Below are positions 1 to 7,399 of a stretch of 29,159 bases of DNA, one piece after another; within the stretch, counting starts at the first letter, position 1; every line of letters starts with the position of its first letter. The notes under the pieces were generated by a model. That model searched no databases. It was not told the origin of the DNA and saw only the letters and a list, made by a program, of their open reading frames with translations. Source of the stretch: Bacillota bacterium (GTDB lineage: Bacteria > Bacillota > Clostridia > Christensenellales > Borkfalkiaceae). The stretch is taken from NCBI GenBank assembly GCA_019423125.1, contig JAHZBZ010000018.1:1-29159 (forward strand), read 5' to 3'. A program made the position numbers and the translations under genes.

Positions 1-59
1 CTTGAACCGGCGACCTGCTGATTACGAATCAGCTGCTCTACCGACTGAGCCACAGTAGC
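1..59 (-). tRNA. tRNA-Thr (anticodon CGT), 3' end cut off by window edge
   Basis: Read on the minus strand, the sequence gives a 7-nt acceptor 5' strand (GCTACTG, 59-53), TG at positions 8-9, a GCTC/GAGC D stem, and a 5-bp anticodon stem GCTGA/TCAGC enclosing the loop TTCGTAA. The anticodon is therefore CGT, which reads the threonine codon ACG. The T-arm begins with GCCGGTTCAAG and runs off the window, so the acceptor 3' strand and CCA end are not seen. The cloverleaf was assigned by eye, without a covariance model. Confidence 0.93.
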
Positions 60-112
60 ATAGGAATTTGTCAAATTCATCTGCGGAACTTCCGCAAAGA
101 TTCAGCTTATTT

Positions 113-140
113 ATTATACCATATTTCCAAAAAAAATCAA
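113..140 (-). promoter_or_regulatory. Promoter for tRNA-Thr
   Basis: On the minus strand there is TTGATT (140-135), a 16-bp spacer and TATAAT (118-113). Transcription would start near 106, giving a leader of about 47 nt before the tRNA. That leader holds two short perfect inverted repeats, TGCGGAA-C-TTCCGCA (about 82-96) and GAATTTG-T-CAAATTC (64-78), which could guide 5' processing. Confidence 0.7.
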
Positions 141-468
141 CCGTTTTTGCCGTCTTTTTTCCATTCGGTACAAAAAAATCCGAAGAGAAGGGCGCTGGCC
201 TGTCCGCACTGCGCATTTTCCGAAAAAAGACATTCCGCGCAATGCGACGATACAGGGGGATGAGAAATGGCAAGACGTATGTCTGCTTTCGCTGCGCGGA
301 GCATTTTTCTGAACCGCCGTGCGGCGGCGGCATGAAAAAACGCGCCGCTCTGCAAATATTTATCCGCGGAGGGCCTCTCGGTCTGCGGCAAGGTCAAAAG
401 GGCGCCCGCGCAAATGAATTTGCGCGGGCGCCTTCAAACAGTTTTTTGCGGTTTTTTTGAAAAAAGCC
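141..468. other. Gene-poor intergenic region
   Basis: The stretch lies between the divergent tRNA-Thr and malQ promoters. Reading frames cross it, but none has a convincing ribosome-binding site or recognisable protein family. It is rich in A- and T-runs in its first half. Its only clear structure is the long hairpin at 401-432. I see no gene. Confidence 0.6.
401..432. terminator. Long perfect hairpin upstream of malQ
   Basis: A 15-bp perfect stem starts GGCGCCCGCGCAAAT (401-415) and is completed at 418-432 with only GA between the arms. On the plus strand a broken T-rich stretch follows (TTCAAACAGTTTTTT). On the minus strand CTTTT follows. It may be an intrinsic terminator, but no gene ends here on either strand, so its role is open. 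Confidence 0.5.
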
Positions 469-496
469 TTGAAAAAGTGCGAATTTGTGATAAAAT
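469..496 (+). promoter_or_regulatory. malQ promoter
   Basis: TTGAAA (469-474), a 16-bp spacer and TAAAAT (491-496), about 20 bp before the malQ ribosome-binding site. No catabolite-response palindrome was seen next to it. Confidence 0.75.
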
Positions 497-523
497 AGAA
501 GGGATAGCGATCGGAGAATGACT

Positions 524-2047
524 ATGGACAAAAAGACAGACAACATCACATCCGCGCGCAGGGCGGGCGTGCTTCTGCACGTCAGCTCTCTGCCCGGCAA
601 ATACGGCATCGGCACGATGGGCGCAGAGGCGCGCCGCTTTGCGGACTTTGCAAAGGCGGCGGGATTTTCCTACTGGCAGATCCTTCCGCTGGTACAGACG
701 GGGTACGGAAATTCTCCCTATCAGTCCGTCTACGGCGGATCGGGCAATCCGTGGCTCATCGACCCCGACATCCTCTTCGAGCGCGGGCTTTTGAAGCGTT
801 CCGAGCTCTCTTCTGCCCGCCGAAAAAACGGCGGCCGCACCGATTACGAATTCCTGCGCGCCACCCGCATCCCGCTCCTGCGCAAGGCGTTCTCGCGCTT
901 TGACTGCGCGGATGCGGACTTTGTCCGCTTCGAGCAGGAGGGCGCATTTTCCGACTATGCGCTCTACATGGCGCTCAAGGAAAAATTTGCAGGCGCGTCT
1001 TTCGACTGCTGGGACAAAAAATACAAATACCGCGACTTAGCGGCGCTTGCGGCGTTTTCTTCGGAAAACGCGCAGGAGATCCGCTTCTGGCTGTTCGTGC
1101 AGTACGAATTCCTGCGCCAGTGGCACGCGCTCAAAGAATATGTCAACGGCATCGGCCTTCGCATCGTGGGGGATATCCCGCTGTACGTCGCCTACGATTC
1201 CGCGGACGTCTGGGCGAACCCGCAGCTGTTCAAGCTGGACAAAAAACTGCGCCGCACAAAAGTCGCGGGCGTTCCGCCCGACTATTTTTCGGCGACGGGC
1301 CAGCTGTGGGGCAATCCCGTCTATGACTGGCGCGCGCACGAGCGCGAGGGATATGCGTGGTGGATCGACCGCATCCGCCGAGCTTTCGATCTCTACGACG
1401 TCGTGCGTCTCGACCACTTCCGCGGCCTGGACCGCTACTTCGAGGTGGACGCCGCGGCGGAGACGGCGGTGGACGGGCGCTGGCGCAAGGCGCCCGGCAT
1501 GAAACTTTTCGACGCGGCAAAGGCGCAGCTCGGCGGCCTGGACTTCATTGCGGAGGACCTCGGCGTCCTGGACGAGGGGGTGTACCGCCTGATCCGCAGG
1601 ACGGGATATCCTGGGATGCGTATCATCGAATTTGCCTTCGACGGGAGCCCGCAAAACCCGTATCTTCCCGCAAACATCACCGAAAATTCCGTCTGTTACA
1701 CGGGCACGCACGACAACGACACGCTGGTCGGCTTCTACGATCATATGCCCGAATGGGAGCGCACGCGGCTGAAAGAACAGCTGCGGCCCCTGCTTGCGAC
1801 GGCGCACATCCGCGCGCGGCTTTCGGGCGCAAAGTCGGTGGCGGCGGCGATGGCGGACCTCGCGCTCTCGGTGCGTTCCCGCCTCTGTGTGCTCCCCGTG
1901 CAGGACATCCTCCTTCTCGGCGGCGAAGCGCGCATGAACGTGCCCGCGGTGCCGAGCGGGAATTGGGAATTCCGCCTGCGCGAAGTCCCCGATGCGGCGT
2001 GCGCGCAGAAATGGCGCGACAAGCTCGCCCGCTTTGAAAGATTGTAA
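524..2047 (+). CDS. malQ: 4-alpha-glucanotransferase (amylomaltase, GH77)
   Basis: MalQ transfers alpha-1,4-glucan segments between maltodextrins, releasing glucose and longer chains for phosphorolysis. It is cytoplasmic. The GH77 signatures are all present: the N-terminal GVLLHVSSLPGKYGIG, GNSPYQSVYGGSGNP, GDIPLYVA, RLDHFRG with the expected nucleophile Asp297, FIAEDLG with the acid/base Glu344, and GTHDND with the third acidic residue Asp397. The residue spacing matches other amylomaltases and the length (507 aa) is normal. Two in-frame ATGs exist, at 518 and 524. The GGAG at 513-516 lies only 1 nt from the first but 7 nt from the second, so 524 is preferred. The gene appears monocistronic, with its own promoter and a terminator at 2074-2109. 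No maltodextrin transporter or phosphorylase is in view. Confidence 0.96.
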   Translation: MDKKTDNITSARRAGVLLHVSSLPGKYGIGTMGAEARRFADFAKAAGFSYWQILPLVQTGYGNSPYQSVYGGSGNPWLIDPDILFERGLLKRSELSSARRKNGGRTDYEFLRATRIPLLRKAFSRFDCADADFVRFEQEGAFSDYALYMALKEKFAGASFDCWDKKYKYRDLAALAAFSSENAQEIRFWLFVQYEFLRQWHALKEYVNGIGLRIVGDIPLYVAYDSADVWANPQLFKLDKKLRRTKVAGVPPDYFSATGQLWGNPVYDWRAHEREGYAWWIDRIRRAFDLYDVVRLDHFRGLDRYFEVDAAAETAVDGRWRKAPGMKLFDAAKAQLGGLDFIAEDLGVLDEGVYRLIRRTGYPGMRIIEFAFDGSPQNPYLPANITENSVCYTGTHDNDTLVGFYDHMPEWERTRLKEQLRPLLATAHIRARLSGAKSVAAAMADLALSVRSRLCVLPVQDILLLGGEARMNVPAVPSGNWEFRLREVPDAACAQKWRDKLARFERL

Positions 2048-2073
2048 TAAAATTTGCCCGAACTGGCACTAAG

Positions 2074-2109
2074 AAGGCGCGGTTAGCAATTGACAAGACC
2101 GCGCCTTTT
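2074..2109 (+). terminator. malQ terminator overlapping the next promoter
   Basis: AAGGCGCGGT (2074-2083) pairs with ACCGCGCCTT (2098-2107), and TTTT at 2106-2109 forms a short U-tract. The 14-nt loop contains the TTGACA -35 box of the hydrogenase promoter. The U-tract is short, so termination may be partial. Confidence 0.65.
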
Positions 2110-2119
2110 CCGCTATAAT
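2090..2119 (+). promoter_or_regulatory. Promoter of the hydrogenase gene
   Basis: Consensus TTGACA (2090-2095), an 18-bp spacer and consensus TATAAT (2114-2119). The -35 box lies in the loop of the malQ terminator hairpin and the -10 box just beyond its U-tract. Confidence 0.88.
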
Positions 2120-2158
2120 AGCGTTGAAAGAACAACAAACGGAGAAGACAATATTATT

Positions 2159-3670
2159 ATGGAAAGAGGACTTTTGACCCCGCTCAAAAAACTCCGCAGG
2201 CAGGTGTTTGTGGAGGTGGCTCGGATCGCGTTCGAGCTGAACAAAGAGGACATCAAAGACGCCATCGAGGCGATCCCGTACAAGATCACGCCGGGCGACA
2301 AGCCGCTGTACCGCGAGAGCATTTGGCGCGAGCGCGCCATCTGTTCGGAGCGCGTTCGGCTCACGATGGGGCTCTCCCTTCGCCCCGAGGACGTGCCCGT
2401 CCACCTGACGAGCGGCCTGCGCGACAGCGACATCGCGGACAAATACTATGAACCGCCGCTGATGCAGGTCATCCCTTCGGCTTGCGCGGCCTGCGCGCCG
2501 AACATGTACAAGGTCACGGACAACTGCCGCGGCTGTGTCGCGCACCCGTGCACCGCGGTCTGCCCGAAGGGCGCCGTCTCCATCGTGAACGGCAGATCGG
2601 TCATCGACCAGGAGAAGTGCATCAAGTGCGGCAGATGCAAAAACGTGTGCCCGTATGACGCCATCGCGCACCATACTCGTCCCTGCGCGGAGGCGTGCGG
2701 CGTCAAGGCGATCGAGACGGACGACATCGGCCGCGCCAAGATCAACAACGACAAGTGCGTCTCCTGCGGCATGTGCATGGTCAGCTGCCCGTTCGGCGCC
2801 ATTGCGGACAAATCGCAGATCTTCCAGCTCATTCGCGCCATCCGCAGGGGCGACAAGATCATTGCCGAGGTCGCGCCCGCGTATGTGGGGCAGTTCGGCG
2901 ACAAGGCGACGCCCGGAAAACTCAAGGCGGCGCTGAAAAAACTCGGTTTTCACGACGTGTTCGAGGTCGCGCTGGGCGCGGACATGGGCGCGGCGATCGA
3001 GGCGCATCACTATTCTCAGGAGGTCGCGACGGGCAAACAGCCGTACATGTTTACTTCCTGCTGTCCCGCATGGGCGATGCTGATCAAGCGGTATTTCCCC
3101 GAGACGGCGGACAAACTCTCCAACACGCTGACCCCGATGGTCGCGACCGCGCGCACCATCAAGCAGAAATATCCCGACTACCGCGTCGTGTTCATCGGCC
3201 CCTGCGCGGCGAAAAAGCTGGAGGCGTCCCGCCGCACGGTGCGAAGCGACGTCGACTTTGTCATCACCTTCGAGGAGCTCTCGGCGATGTTCGAGGCGAA
3301 GGGCATTGACTTTGAGACCTTTGACGAGAGCGTGGACATGAACGACGCGACGGGCGCGGGCCGCGGCTATGCGGTCGCGGGCGGCGTCGCGGGCGCGATC
3401 GAAAAGTGCATCCGCGAATATTATCCCGAGACGCCCGTGCAGATCGAGCACGTCGAAGGGCTGGAGGACTGCCGCAAGATGCTCCTGCTCGCCAAGATGG
3501 GCAAAAAGAACGGCTGCCTGATCGAGGGCATGGGCTGTCCGGGCGGCTGCGTTGCGGGCGCGGGAACGAATATCCCCGTCACGAAGGCGGCGGCGCTCGT
3601 CAAAAAGACGGTGGACGGCTCCGCGCAGAAGATCCCGCCCAAACAGCTCGAAGAAGTGCGGCTGGATTGA
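2159..3670 (+). CDS. [FeFe] hydrogenase, group B type, with ferredoxin-like clusters
   Basis: This 503-aa iron-only hydrogenase would interconvert protons and H2 with electrons from a ferredoxin-like donor in the cytoplasm. The N-terminal half is cysteine-rich: SACAAC (107-112), CxxCx4CxxxCP (123-136), CIKCGRCKNVCP (154-165), two more Cys (176, 180) and CVSCGMCMVSCP (200-211), so several [4Fe-4S] clusters are expected. The H-cluster motifs follow: L1 TSCCPAW (299-305), L2 GPCAAKK (347-353) and L3 EGMGCPGGCVAG (456-467). L2 with GPC rather than MPC and the L3 form point to group B, whose physiological role is less well defined than group A. The proton-relay Cys of L1 is kept. The start is set by the promoter, by GGAG at 2141-2144 (a long 14-nt spacing) and by loss of similarity upstream. 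HydEFG maturases are not in the window. A 23-nt gap separates it from the next gene. Confidence 0.94.
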   Translation: MERGLLTPLKKLRRQVFVEVARIAFELNKEDIKDAIEAIPYKITPGDKPLYRESIWRERAICSERVRLTMGLSLRPEDVPVHLTSGLRDSDIADKYYEPPLMQVIPSACAACAPNMYKVTDNCRGCVAHPCTAVCPKGAVSIVNGRSVIDQEKCIKCGRCKNVCPYDAIAHHTRPCAEACGVKAIETDDIGRAKINNDKCVSCGMCMVSCPFGAIADKSQIFQLIRAIRRGDKIIAEVAPAYVGQFGDKATPGKLKAALKKLGFHDVFEVALGADMGAAIEAHHYSQEVATGKQPYMFTSCCPAWAMLIKRYFPETADKLSNTLTPMVATARTIKQKYPDYRVVFIGPCAAKKLEASRRTVRSDVDFVITFEELSAMFEAKGIDFETFDESVDMNDATGAGRGYAVAGGVAGAIEKCIREYYPETPVQIEHVEGLEDCRKMLLLAKMGKKNGCLIEGMGCPGGCVAGAGTNIPVTKAAALVKKTVDGSAQKIPPKQLEEVRLD

Positions 3671-3693
3671 AACGTGTCGGGGAAAGGTGAGAG

Positions 3694-4566
3694 ATGAAGA
3701 GATCAAAATTCAAAAATCTGCTCGTGCTCAGACGGCACGGCAAAGCGTATTGCGCGGCGGCGTCCGAGTTTGCGGCGCCGTACATCGGCGCGCGCATCTC
3801 TTCGGAGGCGCGTCGCAAGGCGGAGGAGGCGGACCGCGCGGGAAAACAGGTCTCAAAAAAGACGGCGCTCCCCATGTTCCTCATGATTGCCGCGATCGTC
3901 TGCGCCTTTGGCGCCGTCACGCTCTTTGCGATCCCTGCGGACATGGTAGAGGAGGGGAACGTCTTTGCCGTCCTCTGGCGGGAGATGCGCTGGATCTGCA
4001 TCCTGTGCCCCGTCCTGTTCGCGGCGGGCGTCGCGCTCTTCTTTTACGCGCTCCGACGGATGAGGGAAGTCTCCGTTTCCAACGAGATGCGTCTCTACGT
4101 TGGTGCGGCGGAAAAGGCCGAGCAGGCGGCGCGGGCGGAGCTCGGCGTCCCCGAAGACGCCCTGACGGCGGACATCCTCGGGCTGACCTGCTCGAACGGA
4201 AAGGACGGCCGCCTTCGCAAGCCGGGGTTTTTCTCGGCGGAAGCCGCCTGTCCCGTCCAGCTCTTTCGGCGCGGGGAGGAGCTCTGCCTCTTCGCCGCGG
4301 ATTGTCTGCTGTCCGTGCCCCTGCACAGCATCGAGGTCATCCGCATGTATAATGGCTCGGCGCGCATCGGAACGTGGAACAAAGAAGAGCCGTACAGATC
4401 TGCGCGGTACAAGCCGTACAAGATACGCAGCACGCAGAACGGCGATCTCTATGCAAAGGGGTATGCGGCGCTCTGCATCCGCGGGAAAGAGGGAGAGGCT
4501 CATATCCTGTTTCCCGCCTATGAGCTGAACGCCGTGCAGTCTCTGGTGCACGCGCCCGTCTGCTGA
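3694..4566 (+). CDS. Hypothetical membrane protein, two helices
   Basis: I do not recognise this 290-aa protein. It has a basic N-terminal segment (1-56), two hydrophobic helices (about 58-80 and 99-120), then a soluble C-terminal region of about 170 residues with three conspicuous cysteines but no clear metal motif. The charge distribution suggests that both termini are cytoplasmic. The ribosome-binding site GAAAGGTGAGAG precedes the ATG. It starts 23 nt after the hydrogenase stop with no terminator or promoter between, so the two are probably co-transcribed. Whether they work together is unknown. A terminator follows at 4634-4658. Confidence 0.8.
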   Translation: MKRSKFKNLLVLRRHGKAYCAAASEFAAPYIGARISSEARRKAEEADRAGKQVSKKTALPMFLMIAAIVCAFGAVTLFAIPADMVEEGNVFAVLWREMRWICILCPVLFAAGVALFFYALRRMREVSVSNEMRLYVGAAEKAEQAARAELGVPEDALTADILGLTCSNGKDGRLRKPGFFSAEAACPVQLFRRGEELCLFAADCLLSVPLHSIEVIRMYNGSARIGTWNKEEPYRSARYKPYKIRSTQNGDLYAKGYAALCIRGKEGEAHILFPAYELNAVQSLVHAPVC

Positions 4567-4633
4567 GAGAAAAAAGTGTACATACGTCTCTCTGAAAAGG
4601 GGGCAAAACGACGGAACGCTCCGTCCGAAACAG

Positions 4634-4658
4634 GCCCGCCCGCGCGGCGGGCGTTTTT
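4634..4658 (+). terminator. Intrinsic terminator of the hydrogenase unit
   Basis: Stem GCCCGCC (4634-4640)/GGCGGGC (4646-4652) with a 5-nt loop, followed by TTTTT at 4654-4658. Confidence 0.85.
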
Positions 4659-4669
4659 GAGAGAGAAAA

Positions 4670-4696
4670 GCGGGCGGCGCAGAATGCGCCGCCCGC
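4670..4696 (-). terminator. Terminator of the decayed minus-strand gene
   Basis: A perfect 11-bp stem, GCGGGCGGCGC (4670-4680)/GCGCCGCCCGC (4686-4696), with loop AGAAT. On the minus strand CTTTTCTCTC follows; on the plus strand AAAGTTTTT follows. It may work both ways. It lies 11 nt past the original minus-strand stop codon at 4708-4710. Confidence 0.7.
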
Positions 4697-4707
4697 AAAG
4701 TTTTTCC

Positions 4708-5943
4708 TTAAAGAATGGCCGTAAGCAAGCGGAAGAACAGGATCAGCCGGAATACGGCAAGTGCGAGAGAGACGAGTACCGCGAGTCAAAAAAGAAATCC
4801 TTTCAGACGAAGCGATCCGCGGTGCGAGTTTACCCGCGACGAAGAGCTTGTCTTCTCGTCGAGGGTGTCGGCGGTATATTGAAGGTCTTCGATGTAGAAG
4901 AGCCCGACCAAGAAACAAGCGACGGCGAGTACGATGTTCACAAGCAGGAAGGGGAATTGCAACAAGTTCATCATGGCGTCGTCGGGGAAGGAACAGGCAA
5001 TGTTCTTGCGGAACAGAAGCCCGACGATGATCACGATCGCAAGGAGTACGGGCGCGGCGAATTGGAAGGGCCGTGAAAATGCGGCCGTGCATCGCAGAGA
5101 GACCGCCGAGCGATGCAGCTTTCTTTTCTCCTTCTCCGATACGGGAAATTCGTGGAACGACGCCTCTCCCGAATCGGTAACATAATTGATATAATTTTCT
5201 CCGTTGAAACAGGTTTCGATCTTATAGCTGCGTTCGATGTAGACGTCCGTATCCTTCAAAGCGGGCGCGTGCGCGTCGATGCGTTCGATCTCCACGCTGC
5301 TCGTGCAGTCTTTTTTCTCCGCAAGCTCGCGCGTCTCGGCGCGCATTTTTTTCAGTTCGGATTTGAAGAATTTTTTGTCTTCAAGCTCTTTTGCAAGTGC
5401 GCCCAGCGCTTTTTTCATCTCTGTTTCCCAGTTCGTTCCGAAAAGTTTTTTCGGCTCGTCTCTGTTGACGGAGACAAAAGCCTCTTTATCGGGATGGCGG
5501 GTGTCTGACAAACTGCCAGCCTCACAGACGATCTTTCTGGATACGTTTCTCTTGATCGTGTCGCTGCTGGAGACGGTTTTGCGCCGTGTCTTTTCGGTTA
5601 CCGTGGATTTTTTGTCCTCGGAGAATCCTTGGAAAGTGCGGTCAAATCCATATTCGGGGCGGAGGGTGGTTTCCGTCCTGACCTCATATCCGTCTGTAAC
5701 CGTATAGGAAGAGTAAAGAGTCACGCGATAGGAGATCTCCGCGCTGAACTCAGCCGAAAAAAGCAGGAAAAGGATTGCGAGATCTTTACGTTGGCGGGTC
5801 TTGTATGTGGCGGAGAAAATCCGGGTGCACGTTTTTGGCTGCGCGTGCCTTTTCGAGCAGGCTTTCCCGCGCTTTGGCTTCCCACTCGGAATTGCCGAGT
5901 TTGCATTCGCGTTGCAGGTAAAACTTTTTTTCTCACTCCTTTT
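4708..5943 (-). pseudogene. Decayed multi-helix membrane protein gene with several frameshifts
   Basis: Protein-like sequence continues across this region only if the reading frame changes. (1) A ribosome-binding site AAAAGGAG (5943-5936) is followed not by a start codon but by TGA and an A7 run. The next credible residues are FYLQRECKLGNSEWEAKARE. (2) That frame ends at TAA (5788-5786) just after HPDFLRHIQDPPT. The adjacent frame then carries KDLAILFLLF and about 300 more residues, including the helices FAAPVLLAIVIIVGLLF and FPFLLVNIVLAVACFLVGLF. (3) Near 4855 the sensible frame becomes EDKLFVAGKLAPRIASSERI. (4) Near 4788 it returns, past a TGA, to LAVLVSLALAVFRLILFF and a stop at 4710-4708, right before a terminator. 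The intact parent would have been a membrane protein of roughly 410 aa with about four helices and a charged central domain. The family is not recognised. The longest single open frame now ends at 4786. Confidence 0.75.
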
Positions 5944-5964
5944 GAAAAATAAATCATTGTAAAC

Positions 5965-5993
5965 AGGATAACATATTTTCACCGTAAAGACAA
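5965..5993 (-). promoter_or_regulatory. Probable promoter of the decayed gene
   Basis: On the minus strand: TTGTCT (5993-5988), a 17-bp spacer and TATCCT (5970-5965), about 22 bp before the orphan AAAAGGAG. The boxes are weaker than most in the window. Confidence 0.5.
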
Positions 5994-6030
5994 CGAAAAG
6001 GTGTTTATCTTTTTTGCGGAAAAATCATCC

Positions 6031-7272
6031 CTACTCTTTGAACCGTTCGCGGGCGTATTCGATCGATCGGCGGGTGAGCTCCTGCGCGTCCCGATCGGGG
6101 ACTTTCTGCGTGTATTTTATGCCGAAAAGCCCCTTTTTGAAGTTGTTTTCCAGCAGAACGGCGGCATATCCGATGCGCAGTCGCACCATATCCCGAAGGA
6201 AGGAAAAGGCTGTGTTTTTGTCCCCGCAGCCGATCTTTCGCACGTAATAATCCCACTCTTTGCGGTAAAAGTCCTCTCTGTCCGCGGAAAAGAGCTGCCG
6301 CGTCAGATCTTCGGTGCGCGCCCTGTCCTCGGTCGAGAGCGCCGAGCTCACCGCGTCCGAAAAGGAGGAGAAGCTCTCGAGCACGGCGCGCGACTGCTCT
6401 TCCGTCTTTGTCTCGGGGAAGGGCATGCGGTAGTCGGAGACAAGCAGTTGCTGTGCGGCGCCGTACAGATACAGAAGGTATTCCCCGTCGTAGCCGCACT
6501 TCTTCTCTTTGAGCATTTCCCGCGCCGAATCGAGCAGGTCCCTGACGGAAAACTCCAGCCGCTCGGCATAGTGCGGGGGGATAAGCGCAACGCGCGGCTG
6601 AGAAGAGGGCTTTTCGTATTCCTCCTTTTTCCTTTCATAATAAATAAGGCTTTGCGCGAATTCCCTGCGCTCGCGGATGGCGGACGGGACGGCGGCGCCG
6701 ACGTCCTGCAGGCAGAGCTTTAAATCGAGCATGTCGCCCGAAAAAGTGCGCCCGCACTTTGTGCTGAGCGTGCGGTTGACCGCATCGAGCAGGAGCGAGT
6801 AATATCGTTCACCGTTTTCGGGGTCCGCTTTTTTGAGCTTGAGGATGTCGTTGAAGGCATTTGCGCTCGGCTTGAGCCCCGCGCGTGCCCTTGCGAGCGC
6901 GAGCAGGGCGTCTATCTCGTAGCGGCGCTTGTCGAGCGGATATTTCGTCATGAATTTTTCGAGGTTTTCGTACAGCGCCTTTTCGTCCGAGTCCCCGCAT
7001 TCGCGCGGCTCGCCCACGCCCTTTTCGATCAGCCCTCTGATGTTATCGAACAGCGCCTGCGCGCTGTCTGATCCGTTATGGATGTGTACCTCGCCGCCCT
7101 GAATGTTCGTCACCGTATTGTATGTATTTGTTGTCATGTAGGTTACATTGTAGTTGTTGACCGCTTTTTCGGTGATGAACGCGGTGCCGCAGTGCGGGCA
7201 GATCCCCGCCTCGTGCGAGGGGTCGATCTGAATGTTTGCGCCGCACTGTGTGCACTTGGCCGCAACGAGCAT
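6031..7272 (-). CDS. Zinc-ribbon protein of unknown function
   Basis: A 413-aa cytoplasmic protein with no signal peptide or membrane helix. It begins with a zinc ribbon, CxxC at 7-10 (CTQC) and CxxC at 25-28 (CPHC). Then comes a short Asn/Tyr/Thr-rich stretch of alternating hydrophobic residues (about 38-68, e.g. YNVTYMTTNTYNTV) that looks like a small beta element. The long remainder is helical and charged, with TPR-like character (e.g. ALLALARARAGL) but no repeat clear enough to name. Similar architectures occur as uncharacterised proteins in Clostridia. The start at 7272 is fixed by GGAGGA 8 nt upstream and a consensus promoter at 7337-7309. The open frame continues further upstream, but through the promoter. 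No clear terminator follows. Confidence 0.85.
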   Translation of the reverse strand: MLVAAKCTQCGANIQIDPSHEAGICPHCGTAFITEKAVNNYNVTYMTTNTYNTVTNIQGGEVHIHNGSDSAQALFDNIRGLIEKGVGEPRECGDSDEKALYENLEKFMTKYPLDKRRYEIDALLALARARAGLKPSANAFNDILKLKKADPENGERYYSLLLDAVNRTLSTKCGRTFSGDMLDLKLCLQDVGAAVPSAIRERREFAQSLIYYERKKEEYEKPSSQPRVALIPPHYAERLEFSVRDLLDSAREMLKEKKCGYDGEYLLYLYGAAQQLLVSDYRMPFPETKTEEQSRAVLESFSSFSDAVSSALSTEDRARTEDLTRQLFSADREDFYRKEWDYYVRKIGCGDKNTAFSFLRDMVRLRIGYAAVLLENNFKKGLFGIKYTQKVPDRDAQELTRRSIEYARERFKE

Positions 7273-7308
7273 GAATGTCTTCCTCCGTCCGATGTCATAT
7301 TTTATTAA

Positions 7309-7337
7309 ATTATACAACAGGCATCCGTTTCTGTCAA
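7309..7337 (-). promoter_or_regulatory. Strong promoter of the zinc-ribbon gene
   Basis: On the minus strand: consensus TTGACA (7337-7332), a 17-bp spacer and consensus TATAAT (7314-7309). It is one of the best promoters in the window, which suggests the zinc-ribbon gene is well expressed. Confidence 0.9.
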
Positions 7338-7399
7338 CGGTTTGCCTCCGATCGCGGCGCGCGCGCTTAAAATGCGGGATGTGCGCATATATATAGGAC

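Noticed and set aside
68..460. Plus-strand frame of about 130 codons before malQ
   Set aside because: It starts inside the tRNA leader and promoter region, has no ribosome-binding site, runs through the 401-432 palindrome and resembles no protein.
4786..4788. In-frame TGA in the decayed gene read as selenocysteine or recoded
   Set aside because: No SECIS-like element was recognised, and several other frame breaks in the same gene make decay the simpler explanation. TGA is an ordinary stop in other genes of the window.
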